Shown: positions 1-12,668 of the stretch, one piece after another
How positions within the stretch are numbered: the stretch's first letter is position 1
Layout: each line of letters opens with the position of its first letter
Assembly: GCA_950295325.1 (NCBI GenBank)
Contig: OX485806.1
Coordinates: forward strand, 26,166,001-26,230,000
From: Polytrichum commune
Taxonomy: Eukaryota > Streptophyta > Polytrichopsida > Polytrichales > Polytrichaceae
Reading direction: 5' to 3'
Length of the DNA stretch: 64,000 nucleotides
The notes under the pieces: generated by a model
What the model was told of the DNA's origin: nothing
Database searches by the model: none
The model's input: the letters and a program-made list of their open reading frames with translations, nothing else
Translations under genes and position numbers: made by a program

Positions 1-2265
1 CGGAAAGTGGTACGGGTCACCCACTCATCCCGTTGAGTCAGATCTCCGGTCGGAATCTGGACTCCTCTGGTCACTATGGTCCCAAGAAACAATCCGGATC
101 TCTCTGCGTGACCTGCCAAGACGGATCTGATCAATCCGGATTGGTTGTGAGGGAGTTTCTGGATTCCAATCTTATCAAGGACGTCTTCACCGGAAGAAAC
201 CACCTATTCTAGAGGGTAGAAGTAAAGGGGTGGGTAAGTATTATAATGAGGACTTAGAGATACCATCCGGAAAGGCACACTCCGGAAAAAGGCTAAGAGT
301 GTCCCCAAAGACCAAAAATCCGGAAATTAGGGTTTCCGGAAATTTGGCTAAGGAAGAGGAAATAAGCAGGTACGGAGGGTTCTAGACCTCCTACACTTCA
401 CAGAATCCCTGGACGATACTAGGGTCATCCGGACAAACCCGGATTAGGCACTTAAAAATGCCAATCCGGATAAGTTGGTGTTCGCGTGTTCCCACACTAA
501 GTGTGCACTACATTAACTACAAGCATCTAACATCTAAAAACTAATGATTAATGAACTAGTGCCCACTTGACTAACTTGCCTTTGGGCTAAATCCTAAACT
601 ACATGCACTATCTAACCAAGCCTTGGCACACACTTCTACCTAAGTTCCTACACACCTCCACACTCAAGAGGGTGAAGGAGTCAACAACCTTGAAGAGAGA
701 AAAGAGAGAGGAAAAATGAAAGAGGGAAGTCTTAAGTAGCCAAGAGGGAGAGTGAGGTAAGGATAGGGTGAGGGAATTAGCACCTCCAATCACAACCCCT
801 TAATCATTTCCTCCTAAGTAGGGACTCATCCCATCCACAAGGCCTTTCCCTTCCTAAACTAACAAGGTGGATTCTAATGTGGGCATTTAACCCGCGGAGC
901 TCACCTTGCCTCACTTTGCTCCATGCTCACCTAGTCAAGGCATTCCCTCATTGAACTCAAACCTTAAAATAATTACACAACACCACCTAAAGTTAAATTC
1001 ACACCACACTTCACTCTTTTTATGTTTTGTGAATAATCATAACACATCAAAGTCAAACTAAAATTGGTTTCGAAGAGTTAATCACCACATGTGGGCACCA
1101 TTTTGGGCTCACATAATTGCGTCAAGAAGCTCATTACCTCCAGAAGACTCAACAAGCAGTGGGAGTACCACTTCAACATGAGACTTACCGTCAGATGGTC
1201 ACTTATTAAGTGGGAGAAATGATATACATCATACCCTAATTCGTGACCTAATACTCATTGAATCAATGGGAATGTTGAACATATGATTTACAAATTCAAT
1301 GAGTAGTATTGTAGTAAGCACGTGGCAATTCAGTGACAACTAGATTGACACGTCATCACACTTGTAGTTAGTAGGTTTGAATTATCAGTTTCCCGCTCTT
1401 TCTAGATCCCTTAGCAATCAATATAGATAGATGAGCTTAATCTTAGGTGTGTGTGTTTTTTGAGTTTCGAGTGAGGAGGAAAGCTATGGTGTTGTACTAA
1501 CTTGTATGTAATAAACTTATGTTGTTTTACAATGACTGATGTGTTTCTTTTTACAAAAAACACTTCGGAATGGAAAAACCTTATGCCTGTTCATGCGCCA
1601 CCTAGCGTTAGCTCGTGGATGCGGCGACATCGGCATCAACGCGTCTCAATGCGCCCCTCTTTTACAAGATTTATCACAAGATTGAATCCAACATTTGAGA
1701 TTTTAATCTTTTACCAAAGTTAGAGTCCTAGGTATTCCAAAAGGAATTTAGGAGTTTCTTAGTGTTCAGCGTTAGGGTTATGATTTGGTTATGATCTGCC
1801 AAGGTTTAAGGATTAATTATTTTTTAGAAAATGTGAGCAAATTTTATTAAATATAGACTATCCAAATTCTATAATACTATTTTAGTATTATTGGTATTAT
1901 GATATATATGACATTCTACGTGTACAAATAATGCCTACCTAAGTCCACTTCAATAGTTGAAATAAATGGGTAGTCAGGTTATATTCTTAGGTCTAACTTG
2001 CTATGTAACCACTTTTTTTAGAATCGATACTTTAGAATTTTATGTTTTCCTTCATATTGCTTAATAATTCTTATGTTAATATATAAGGACTTAAAATATT
2101 CATATAATGTGAGTTCCTAAATAACAATATGGGGTGAAATACTAAACATTGAATTATGAAATCTATCAATCTATCAAATGGATCGAAATTTAACAAGGCA
2201 TGAATAAAACATCAAAATAAATAATCGATTACGTGTCTTTTGTTCACTTATTCATAAGAAGTGTC
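1..2265. other. Intergenic, no gene seen; CCGGA-rich first 480 bases
   Basis: No reading frame here resembles a known protein. The first 480 bases are unusually rich in TCCGGA/CCGGA motifs and have a higher GC content than what follows, which would fit a decayed transposon end, but I see no terminal repeat or coding match. From about 1000 onward the DNA is AT-rich spacer. Confidence 0.5.
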
Positions 2266-2423
2266 ACATAACATTCCTCCGTGTGCAACTCTTGGTCCAT
2301 GGGCCCTCAATATATAATAGTCGGATGCTCGAAAAGTTGTGCAAAAGAGACTCAAATTCAAACTGAACTCTTAATATCTGATAAATACATTATGAGGGCC
2401 CACATCATTGAGTAATGTTATGT
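2266..2423. mobile_element. 158-bp MITE-like element, ACATAACATT termini
   Basis: The left end reads ACATAACATTCCTC and the right end is the inverted form of ACATAACATTACTC. Inside each end a second inverted match, GGGCCCTCA, follows. A second copy with the same right end lies at 58167-58313, and a terminus-like fragment is near 32387. I could not define a clear target-site duplication. It sits about 150 bp upstream of the E2F site of the POLD3 gene, so it bounds the promoter on that side. Confidence 0.6.
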
Positions 2424-2568
2424 ATCTAGAAAATTACCAAAATGACATAAAATATCATATGACACTAAACATCATATTTAATATGGTAATCATAAATGAT
2501 TACTTTTAAAATGTCATTTTACAGAGTCTGTCGTGGCAAATCCACATTCTCTTGGTGACGTGTCATTC

Positions 2569-2594
2569 CACGTGGCACCTGCTTTGGCGCCAAA
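2569..2594 (+). promoter_or_regulatory. G-box and palindromic E2F site of the POLD3 gene
   Basis: CACGTG lies at 2569-2574 and a perfect palindrome TTTGGCGCCAAA at 2583-2594, about 150 bp upstream of the start codon at 2741. TTTGGCGC-type sites are the binding sequence of E2F/DP factors, which drive S-phase genes in plants. Its presence before a DNA polymerase delta subunit makes functional sense. Binding itself is inferred. Confidence 0.75.
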
Positions 2595-2678
2595 CCTTTG
2601 TCCTCAAAAGCTCCACTTCGCACGAGAAACCGATGAAATTTTGGAGGGAACTTGGATCGTTGCCAAACCCCAAACCTC

Positions 2679-2687
2679 AAACCCTAA
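2679..2687 (+). promoter_or_regulatory. Telo-box AAACCCTAA in the POLD3 5' region
   Basis: AAACCCTAA stands 54 bp before the ATG, inside the likely leader or core promoter. Telo-boxes are common in plant genes active in dividing cells, such as those for ribosomal proteins and replication proteins. The motif is short, so chance occurrence cannot be excluded. Confidence 0.45.
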
Positions 2688-2740
2688 CATGCAAAGACGG
2701 ACAGACAGACAGCTTCCCATCACCATACTCATCGCTCGCC

Positions 2741-5700
2741 ATGGCCAAGTCGTGCAAGGGTTTAGCTCTGGAGCTCGTCAAGTGTCTCAGCGACTCCCCC
2801 TGCATCAAGGTAACGTACTCTCGCAGTCTTTCATTCTTCTGCTGTAATCAATCCTCTCTCTGCTCATTCCTCTCCCATTCGCTCTGCACTATCTTCAAAA
2901 CCCCGGCTCGCAGTAATGCTTCTTAAGTGGTGAATTAGATTCTTGTGACATTTTTAAGCAGCGTATGGGACGCTTCTTACGTAATTCGGATTAAGTGCAC
3001 CTCTTCAATTGCATCTTGGTGGATGGGAGAATGCTCTGTGTCCGAAGATGGGCAACGATGTATGAATTGTTGACTGATGCGAGATTGTTACTTGACTGTG
3101 CTTGGCATATTCATTCATTTATGCATGTAGTTAAGTGCCTTGATTCTTGGAGATGGATTCTTGAAGCTAGAATTGAAAGAGAACCTTCTTCCACATGCTT
3201 AAGAATGCTTAGTTGGATGGGATTGGTTTACAGGAAGAGAAGCGGTCGTATAAGGACTGTGCAGGAGAGAAAGGAGCTTCGGTGCCTTCAGCTTGCGTGG
3301 GGTTGCGCGAAACCTACTTCCAGTGCAAACGCGGCCAGGTTAGGTTTCGTGGTTTAAGGTTTTTTTTGTTGTTGATGTATTTATTGAATTGGGGCACAGG
3401 AATTAATCATTGGCACTTATCAAAATGACGTGTCAAATTGGTAATTTGTAGAAGAATATATTTCAATCAGCAAAGATGCTGATCGAATGTGTAGAAGTTG
3501 GAGTGCTGGAGGGTTATGCATTTCTGAATCACTCATAAACAATCTCAAAGCAGCTGAGATGAGAGGATTCCATAAATACATGACGGGTTGCTTAAATTTA
3601 GAATTCTTTAGAGCTGAACTCTGAGCCTGCTTTACAGTAGAGGGGTTGAGAGCTCGAAGAATGGATCCCCATTTCATTGGCGGAGAGGAGCCTCTTACTT
3701 ACACTTGAGCTTTCACCTTGAGAACTCAAACTTTATTACCAGCTTAGATGGCTCTTTGATAGATCGATCCCATGTGAAATGCTGACTATGATAAGCTCTT
3801 TGTCATTCCCAACAAACTCTTGGGTGAATCCTAAGCTACCTTGTGGAGACTGCATAGGAATGTTGAAGTTTTGAGTTCTCATTTTCTGGGCCCCAAGTCA
3901 ACGGGCTTAAAAGCATTAGACTTTAGCTTGTCATGAATTCTCCTTTGTGTAATACCATTGCCCCTTTGATAACATCTCACTTTGAGCACAACCATGTAAT
4001 ACTTGCTTGAAGCATTGAGAGCTTGAGGATTTGTCAACTTCTGAGTAGTTTGAGGTTTGGATGAAAGCTTCTCAAATTGAAGCAACAAACTCCCAAGAAT
4101 TGCAAGTTCGAGCTCTCAACTCGAGGTTTAAGTGCAAATGGGGCCTTATCAACATTGTGCCTCTGATGAATGTGCCAGACAAGTTTCTGACATCCATTCT
4201 TGTGGGTTGCTGTCTTTGTAATAATACAGGTGGACATGACCAAGCGCATTCGAGGGAATAAGGGTTACTGAATTTCATGGGCCACTAAATCCGGTTCATG
4301 AGTCTTCAGGTTCACGTGGCCACTTCAGGTAGAGAGTAGTACGCTAGGGTTTAGGGTTTTATGGGAGTGACCATGGGAGATGTGGCAACGGACTTGGGGA
4401 TTCTCGAGCAAGTTGAGTCCCTTGTTTGTGATACCCTCCAAGTGGTATGCTCTGTCCACCTCTTGGGTTCTGTATTTGTCCTTGCTTTCAGAATCTGTGG
4501 AGTTGTGTTTCCATGACATATTTGTAACACATTATATTTCATCAACAATTGATACCCATTTAGTGCTCTTATTGGCATTTTCAATTTTCTACATCATGCA
4601 GTTCGCTGCATTCTTCAGAGTCTTGCAGTCACTAAGTTGGAGCAATAGTCATACATAAACTTGGAAAGTTAGTACTTGGATGAAGTGATTGACAGAAAAG
4701 ATAATGACAGATATCATTGAATTTAAGATGGATTTTGCTACCCACACACTTCAAAAGTGTTCATAAATGGCAGATTGTCTTCTTGGAACTAAAAGCTTAT
4801 TTATCACGTCATAGATGTTTGGAGAGTAAGTTATTCCTGAAGAATATTAGGTCCAATACAGGAGGTTTGTTTGGAGGAGGTAGAAGGAAACTGACTACGA
4901 AGTTATGGGGAGAATTATGCAGGTTTCTTACAAGTGGTTGAGTAGGAATTTCTCAGTTTCTTCAAATGCAGCTAAGAGGTATTGCTTTTCAGCTTTTCCT
5001 GTGATTGGGACTGATTTGAGATGTCAATTGCAATATAAATGTTTGCACAGGAATACTCTCTGGATGTGAGGGTTGTATGCATGTGAAGATTCTAGTTGTG
5101 AATGCCTCTGTCTCTGTATTTAATTTTGAGAAATGATGTGTAATACATGTGGACTACATTGTTTCACCCAACCTGATGTGTGAGAACTGAGACAGTGGGG
5201 CATACAGAATAGTTTTCTCCCATGGGCATTTCTTGCATTATTCCTTATTGAATGGTAGCTCACATAGTCATGCCTTCTCTCTGATCTGCAACCAGGATTC
5301 TCCACGAATTTGCAGAACAGAATGAGGGGACAAAGGTGGAGGTGGTGTATGCTGTTTCGGGATGGTTGAAGAATGATCCCCGCACATATTCTGTACAGCT
5401 AGTTCCCAGAGCAAAGTTGCAAGGTGTTTATTATATTACTGCTTCATTGGTTTTCTTGAACCATGTGGTAGTGGCACAAAATTGGTCATATAAGCTTGCC
5501 ATAATTATCCTGAATATTTGAGGCTTGAAGCTTTTTAACCCCTACAAAAACATGGTGATATTGTCATGTAGGGGGAAACATCTTTGAATTCTGTTTTGGC
5601 TGCATTTTCTATAAAGTTACCCACTCGTGCAATATTCTTTTTTTGTGCTACTATTAAGTCATGTCATTTTACTCAAAACTGAATAAAGGATGCAGAACAA

Positions 5701-8140
5701 CTTTGACTAATCCATTGGTGTTCCCCTGCAGAGACAAAGCAAGGATTGGATGGTCCCCCCTCACACCATGTGTACAGTGTGCAGCCTTGCTTACCCAAAG
5801 ATCCTGCCCAGCTATTCAATGCAGAGCTTGTGCAAGCCCAGGAGTTGTTTCTGCAACCACCTGATGTTGACAACTGTCTTCGTGATAATCGGTATGTTCA
5901 TTTGTGTTCAATGTTATATGTATAGTTGATTTCTGTTACTACAGTAGCGATGATAGATGATGCATCGCTCCCAAATAATGTTTGGCATTACCTGATTTGT
6001 AATGGACCCTTTGAGAATTAGGGATTGCATAAAAGTAACCCTTTCAATGTGTATTCAAGGTGTGCAGACGATCTTTTTGGGATTGCCAAAGGAACTCATC
6101 ACATGTGCAATGTTACAAATCATCATTGTAATGAGATTCAATGCTTCGTTCATGTCTGCAGATTTAGTTCAATCACATGCTCTTTGGTCACAAGAAGTGT
6201 GGGAGGAAGCAAGTCTGTCATCTATCAGCAGAAAACTGCATCAATTTCTACAAGCAACTCAATGGCACTTCCTCCGGCACCTGTTAAGAGCCTCTCAGAA
6301 TCCAAACCTTCCAAAGTTGAAGCACCACCGCAACCAATGCCTCCAGTCCCAGCAGTTAAAAAAGAACCAGTTACGAAGACTGCTGTTGTCAAGGAGGAAG
6401 GTGTAGGGAAAGTTTTAACAACCACAGGAGGGCCTACAAAGAGTGTGGCAGAGAATGTCACGACTGGGAAAAAGAAGGTGGGAGCACCAGGAGGGAGTTC
6501 TTTGGCCAATTTGTGGGGTAAAGCCCCTGCCAAAATCAAGGCTGCCTCACCACAAAAAGCAGCATTGTCAGAAAAATCACTTCCTATTGCTGGTACTATT
6601 CTTGCATACATATATGAGTTTCTAAGGCTACAATATGCAAATTGTAGTATATGCTTTATTGAATTGTGAATAGTGTATTAAACAGGTTTTTAGTAAATTT
6701 ACTTGGCTGGAGGAGCTATATGTTTCATTGGGTTGATAATTCTTGAATCTGCTTGGAATGGAAGTTTGTATCTGCTTAATGTGACGGTTCAGGACTTCTG
6801 CTGAAATTTAAGTGCTGACACAACCTGCGTTCAGCATCTTCATGTTGTGGCTATTGAAATGCTTGACCCTTTTTCCGGCAACTGTTTTGGCAGGTGATGC
6901 AGAGGCAGGCATCAAAGCTATGGAAGCTGATGATGGGGAGGCAAGCAGTGAAGAGGATGTAGCTGATTTTGCTCGAATGCGGCGCTGCAAAGCAAAGAAG
7001 AGCACTAGTCGAAAAAGGCATATTGTGTTTGATGAAGATGAAGAGATGTCTGAAAATGAGGAGATTGATCCAGAGGCTGTTGTGAACTTGGCCTCACCTG
7101 AACCCTCCAAGGTGAAGACACAAGCGAGAGCACGTGCAACTGAGACAATGAAGCCTGTTCAAAAGAGTCACGTATCGGTGGCACCTACAGATATGGAGGT
7201 TGATGAAGCAATGCCTAATCCAAGAGCAGAATCCCCTGAAAATCTGAGTTGCAGACAACCGGATGTTATTGCCAGTACTCCAGAACACTCTGGATTAAAG
7301 AGGGATGGTGGGGCAAGTGAACCTGCAGCTGAGACCAGTGAAAAGGCTTCTGGGCCGAAACGGAAGAAGTTATTAAAGACAAGGATTGATGAACGTGGCA
7401 GAGAAGGTACTTGAAATGGCAGGTTTCATGGGCATGGCAAATCCTTGCCTCTCTAATACACTTTGTTTAATTTGTGGCTTCATTGATGTGTGGTTCTATT
7501 GAGACAATGGTTCTGTACACTTCTTTGGGTCATTCCTCCCTGTTTTGAAGGAGGGTTAGTATGCACAACCAAGATAGGTAGAACACAAAGACCGATTCTT
7601 ATCTACAAATGTACATGTCCAAAATTGAAGTGTGTTTCTTTAGCATCAAATTGGTATACAAAGTCCCTCTTGCTACAGATTCATGACCTATTCTCCTGGC
7701 TTTTGTAATACAGTGACAGAAGTAGTCTGGGAGACCAATGGAGTGGAGGAGAAACCTCAGGTGAAGCCTGCACTTGTTCCTGAGAAGGCTCCTGCAGCTG
7801 CTCCGGAACCAAATCCACCGGCAGAAAGGTTCATGTTTCTCTGATTCCTTGTGATATGTTGTGGATAAATCATTTTGATAGTCAGATAATCGTTTCTGTG
7901 ATCTACATGGTGGGTGGAAATATTTACATTGTGATTCCTGACTATGGTTTCATGGAGATGATCTCTTGTTATGAATATCCATTGACCCCAACCCCATGGA
8001 TTCTGGACAGGTCCAGCATGCCAGCCAAGCCTACCAGCGCACCACAAAAGCCCACCACCAAAGCGCCCAGCAAGGGTGGGGCAAAAGCAGCTGTGAAAGG
8101 GCAAGGAAACATCATGTCTTTCTTCAAGAAGAAAACATGA
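2741..8140 (+). CDS. POLD3: DNA polymerase delta subunit 3 (POLD3/Pol32/Cdc27 family)
   Basis: This is the accessory subunit of replicative DNA polymerase delta; it joins the small subunit to the complex and tethers it to PCNA in the nucleus. Eight exons join in frame: 2741-2809, 4923-4978, 5296-5423, 5732-5891, 6162-6592, 6894-7406, 7714-7828 and 8011-8140, giving 533 residues, near the usual plant length of about 500. The N-terminal fold carries VSYKWLSRNFSVSSNAAKR, then EVVYAVSGWLKNDP, and later NCLRDNR. The middle is a long, low-complexity charged and proline-rich linker. The block KTRIDERGREVTEVVWET is a conserved feature of plant homologues. The last twelve residues, QGNIMSFFKKKT, form a PIP box (Q522, I525, F528, F529). 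The start codon is chosen because the first exon reads straight into the conserved domain. Intron 1 is about 2.1 kb and contains only unrecognised ORFs. An E2F palindrome upstream suggests S-phase expression. Confidence 0.94.
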
Positions 8141-10650
8141 CATGCCAGACAGTGCTCAGATTCCCCCTCAATTGGCCTGTTAAAGCTTCTAAGCTTCTAC
8201 ATCATTTTTTTGTTTTGTTTATAAGTGAGTTATCACAAAAGCTTATATTATTTAATGTTTGCAAGAGCCAGTTTGTTGGAGTCAAGCTATGGATTCAGTG
8301 TCAAGCAACACGGTTGTGAGGCTAAAGAAGTGAGTTCTGATGTGCATGACAGGAAATTGTCTTTTTTTGCAGATAATTGAGTTTCAGTCCACATTTTCAA
8401 CGATTGTGAACAATGGTGCATGTCAAGGTTGTGTGCTAGGCACCTCTAGGCCTGCAACAATCAATTTAAGCATTTTTTTGGTTTGATTCCATGCAATTTA
8501 ATATGTCAACATTCTTGTGGATATTTTTATATATTCTATGCACATTTTAGCAAGAATGAGGGGATAAATAATACAGACGAAGCTTCATCTAGAGCTTATA
8601 CATTGTTGTTTCATACTTGGAAAGTTATCAGCTCTTTAATAACACGTATACAATGTACAATGTTTTTAATATCTCATGTTATCATGTTGTGACATGTCAC
8701 AAGTGGTTAGTAACCGGTTACCTATGTGACCCATCTATTGAACAACTGTTAAATAATCAAAACTGGGTCACAACCATATTACGAGTGTTGTTCAATATTT
8801 ATGCACTTTATTCAATGTGCATTATCACGTGCCGCGAGTTTTTGTAAACTTGGACAAATCCTTGTGAAAAGTCTTTGCATGGGCACAACCACCCTCTTAG
8901 AGTACAAGCACAAAGTTACAAAGTCTCCATAATGCCCTCAATAAAATAGATAAGATACAAGACAAATGTCATCAGAATCTTGGTTACTATCTTACTATCT
9001 TACATGGGCATCTATTTGATTGTTGTGTGGTTACATGTGGAACTAAAACGAAACCAACATGACATATGTATAAAAGAGATTGGACTATGTGCTCAAAATT
9101 TGGTTACCATTCTAGATTCAATAATTGGCAAAAATAAATTGGAGTCTTACATGTCCACATTATGGCTCCAACACTTTTGACTTTAAATTTCATAATAGAC
9201 ATAAGGGTGCTCCTCAAAATTCTTATGATTGTTGCTATAATCTCTTGTGTTTGTGTTCTAACTTATATGATACAAGTTCAGATTTGTCCCAAACATAGAA
9301 CAAAATTGGCAGTTTTAGACATGCTTACTTAATGGTGTTGAACAAAACAATATCGATTTTGAATAAGATTAACACAAAGAGGGAGGGTTGTCATCTAGAA
9401 TCTAAACAAAGTTTCTAAATTGGTTAAGTGACAACCTAATTAAACTAGGTAGGTAAGTTGCCCTAGCATGGCTTGAGAGTTTATTGGCGTGTCATGACAG
9501 CCACTTTGGTGGTTGGCCCTTAACTCTCAACCTCATTGACTTCCATTGCGTAACAAACTAGACGGTTATTTGGACCTTGAGCAAAAAGTCTACTAGTAGC
9601 CATACTATGGTGAGTATTTATTACATAATAAGTTCAAGACACATAGTTATCATTACCCTACATGCTCCACATCAAGGTTGCCTCAATCTATTACCATGAT
9701 GACTTATTGCTCGTATCTTAAGACATACTTTAGAAAATATAAATAAGCAAAGAAATTGATTTTTTTAGTGTCCTCTTCACAACTAGGCCTATAATAAAAT
9801 GTTGGTCACTTTATAAACGAAATAAGCTTGACATATCATACTTGAACAATGATTGCAAGACTCCCAAACTAAAAATAAAAACATGATAAATTTTGTGAGG
9901 TTCATAACTAGAATGGATTTGACATGCCACACCGTGGCCTTTGTGACTACATTGTCATGGTCTTTAATGTCACATACATTATTAGTGAATGGTCTAAATT
10001 AGATGCTTAGAATCTTAGTAATGCATAATCATAAATGGTATGATATTTAGTGTAGCACATTGGAGTGCTTGAAATGATAGTTTCATGTTTTAGTATCCAA
10101 AAACAATATATTGTAGAGCTTATTAATGTGTCCATATATTTGCACTTACCATCAACTTGTTTAATATCGAAGACAATATTCGCCAACATTGAGCCCTTGT
10201 TTAGTGGCCTAGCAACTTCTCGAGGTCATTGTGTACTCTAGACAATGATAGACCTTGTGAACTTTTTATTGAAGATACTATAATACCCAAACATTAGTAA
10301 GGACACTAATGCCATGTGTCATGAGGCTACCAATGCTCAAGTTGTTGGCCATTAGTGTAACCTTTGATTGACCTCATACAAGGGTAAGCAATGGTTTTTA
10401 ATCGAGCTATGTGCCGGTGATTTATAATGAGCCGGCACATGTAATATCCTATGAATATTCTATGATATTTGTGGATGAAATAGCCATAATCATCCATAAA
10501 AATCCAAAATTCTAAGTGAGATTGTCACTTTTGGCTGAATGTGTGTAATTTTGGATGAGAATAGGTGTAATCAATCATATGTGGCTTTGTTACTCCAATA
10601 GTTGTTAGCCAAAGCTCTTCTCTTGAAAACTTGAAGAAAAATCATTGAGG
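8141..10650. other. 3' flank of POLD3 and AT-rich spacer
   Basis: The first few hundred bases probably hold the POLD3 3' UTR. Beyond that I see only short, biased ORFs with no family resemblance. A stretch near 10040-10140 weakly resembles the repeat family at 35.2-36.6 kb. Confidence 0.5.
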
Positions 10651-11010
10651 GTAAATGACACTACACTTTAAACTTACCGGTATCAACCTCCTTAATGTCC
10701 ACTCCTTTTCTTATATCCTAGAACCCTAGGGAATGGATGTTTTTTTAGTTTAAATATCACTTTTTATTGTCACGTTTCCCTCCCATACATCATGGGAGTC
10801 GACATTAAAATAAACCACCAAAGAATTCAAACTACATGCTTGCATGCATCACATTATCATTGTTTTAATTACTATCATAATAGCAATGTTGACTTTGTGT
10901 TAATCCATGATATCACATGCTACACTAATTCTCTTTTATCATGCATCCACATGTTAACACTACATGACTCCTTAATATCACGTGCACTTTGGTTGCCATA
11001 AGCATCGTAT
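10651..11010. repeat. Dispersed repeat X, copy 1 (uninterrupted)
   Basis: About 360 bp that match 30766-31215 over nearly the whole length, including the segments TCACGTTTCCCTCCCATA, GACATTAAAATAAACCAC and ACGTGCACTTYGGTTGCCA. This copy lacks the 93-bp insertion present in the other, so 10691-10700 (CTTAATGTCC) shows the unoccupied target site. Copy 2 lies inside a larger TIR element; copy 1 has no recognisable element ends around it. Confidence 0.8.
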
Positions 11011-12040
11011 TGCATACAAGGGGAATGCCTTGAGAGGCTTGAGAGGGGTGCATTTTGGGATTTGAGGGCATTGCTCGAGGGTGGTGCCCTAAAATACCAA
11101 ATGCACGACTCGGAGGGCATTCCGTTGCGTAAAGAAATTCTAGATTTTTCTTTAGAAAATATGTACAAAGGGAATTATGTCGGGTGGTAGGACCACATTT
11201 TTGGCAGCGAGGGTAGTCTGCCCTGCCATAATGCCCTTCATTCAAATATGTGCACATTAAGCTACATAAGGTAGATGGTGCTAAAACCAACACCTATAAA
11301 CCAATCACCTACACTCTACTACCTTGCAGCGTTCCCCATGGTGTAGGAGTGTATGGGCCCATGGAGTGATGCTTTTAGGTGCCATTAATGGCGCCACCTC
11401 ATAGCGACCTCCACTACCTTCATGTAGGGTAAGTTACAAGCTCCATTATATCTTGGGTTGGTTCAAGGTTCAAGGTGGGTTTAGGGTGGCTTGTTGATGC
11501 CTACTCTAGCCATTCTATACACAAAGTCACGGAGGTAGGCCCACAAAGCACAAAGGGGGTTGGTACCCATGATGCAAGGTGATGGTTTTGCAAGCGAACT
11601 AGGTGGGATCATGGAGGTAGCCATGTGGCTTTGCGCACTGTAACTAGTTGGTCTTTGATTTAGCTTGGGTCTAGTACCCAACTATGTTCTGTTGGTTCTA
11701 GGCAATGAAGGTGAGGTCCTCATCATATCCAAGGTCGTCATACACATGGCCTATATATTGGTTTAAGGAAGCCAATGGTTTTGACTTTGAATATTCATCA
11801 AATATCTAATCGAAGCTATTTTTTTTTTATACCTATGTTTAGGAAAAAAGGCTAATATGATTTATTTCCTAATATCAACCATGTAGCCATATGTATGTGT
11901 AATAGCTTAAAGTGTTGGTTTAAGCACCCTCTACCTTAGTAACAAAGGGAAGAAAATCTAGAAGTGCTTTACGAAGTTTAGAGTGTACTTATTAAGCAGG
12001 TGACGCAAAATACCATAAACTATGCCTACCTATCTGGAAT
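11011..12040. other. Spacer without recognisable gene
   Basis: Mixed-composition intergenic DNA between repeat X and the snoRNA cluster. ORFs on both strands are short and do not resemble known proteins. Confidence 0.5.
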
Positions 12041-12051
12041 GGTCTCGAAGT

Positions 12052-12078
12052 TAGGGTTTACGGCTCATTTTAGGGTTT
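12052..12078 (+). promoter_or_regulatory. Paired telo-box motifs upstream of the snoRNA cluster
   Basis: TAGGGTTTA at 12052-12060 and TAGGGTTT at 12071-12078 are telo-boxes, followed by a pyrimidine-rich, CT-rich leader up to the first snoRNA at 12278. Telo-boxes are a known hallmark of plant promoters for ribosomal proteins and RNA polymerase II-transcribed snoRNA clusters. I infer that the cluster is one polycistronic precursor starting in this region; no TATA box is evident. Confidence 0.6.
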
Positions 12079-12277
12079 CCCGGGTTCCAAGTCGCCACCG
12101 CCGCTCCTTTCTGCTCTACTTATGGTTCTTTTCTCTAGAGGCTCACATCTCCATTTGTCCGCAGTCGCCTCCCTTCCTTCTCTTACCTAGCGTAGTGATG
12201 GATAAGTCCTGTTTTGTGTTCACAGTGTTTTCAGTAACATGTGCGCATGTAGGGTTTGTTTCATGTTTTCAGGAGTT

Positions 12278-12395
12278 GGCTGATGATGGTTACCTCTAGG
12301 GCGCAGTTGCAGGCGGTGCTGGGACCTTGTTTGACAAGGAGAACCTCCTCAGTATGCCCCTGCATTTCTATGACGCGAAACTGTAGACTGAGGCC
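12278..12395 (+). ncRNA. Box C/D-like RNA, type A, copy 1
   Basis: A 118-nt block with terminal stem GGCT/GGCC, a near-consensus C box (ATGATGG at 12283-12289) and a D box CTGA at 12388-12391. Inside, CCTTG...CAAGG forms a stable hairpin within a longer GCAGG...CCTGC stem. Copy 2 at 12987-13104 has exactly the same length and the same ends. The segment before the D box (CGCGAAACTGTAGA) does not match any rRNA stretch I can recall, so its target is unknown. It could be a snoRNA with a non-methylation role. Confidence 0.6.
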
Positions 12396-12430
12396 TTTAT
12401 GTTACATTAATACTTATTTGTATGGGTCTA

Positions 12431-12515
12431 AGAAGATGATGAGGAGAAATTGTCGCCCCAGTCCTATGCGAGTACTTGTGCTCCATGAGGATTGACTCTT
12501 TCGAATTCTGATTCT
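12431..12515 (+). ncRNA. Box C/D snoRNA, type B, copy 1
   Basis: C box ATGATGA at 12436-12442, D box CTGA at 12508-12511, terminal stem AGAA/TTCT. The internal segment GTCGCCCCAGTCCTAT is identical in copy 2, where it stands directly before a D' box CTGA; here the D' box reads GCGA. That segment can pair (one G-U) with the conserved large-subunit rRNA P-loop stretch GGCTGGGGCG, recalled from memory. The degenerate D' box may reduce its activity. Confidence 0.7.
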
Positions 12516-12536
12516 ACTGTCATTAATTAAGATTCG

Positions 12537-12625
12537 AGGGAAGTGATGATGCATTACGCGACGTCCGAACGTATCTATACGTGTGTGGATTTGCGAAATA
12601 TGATTTGCACGTCAGTCTGATCCCT
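12537..12625 (+). ncRNA. Box C/D snoRNA, type C (predicted 25S rRNA guide)
   Basis: Terminal stem AGGGA/TCCCT closes a C box GTGATGA (12543-12549) and D box CTGA (12617-12620). The guide ATTTGCACGTCAG at 12603-12615 is complementary to the conserved 25S rRNA stretch CTGACGTGCAAAT. The fifth nucleotide before the D box pairs with the A of CTGAC, the position methylated by snR72 in yeast (Am876). The rRNA sequence is recalled, not searched. Confidence 0.82.
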
Positions 12626-12668
12626 GTTGATTTGGATGAAATGAAGGCGTGGCTAGGGTACTCGATCT

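Noticed and set aside
2995-3357. 120-codon ORF downstream of the first POLD3 exon
   Set aside because: It lies wholly in intron 1 of the gene model and has no family motif; the exons on either side join in frame without it.
3640-4140. GAGCTC/TTGAGCTT-rich text also seen in dioxygenase introns
   Set aside because: Recurring short words without a stable alignment; I could not define a repeat unit.
6225-6611. 128-codon minus-strand ORF
   Set aside because: Antisense shadow of POLD3 exon 5, which has low-complexity sequence.
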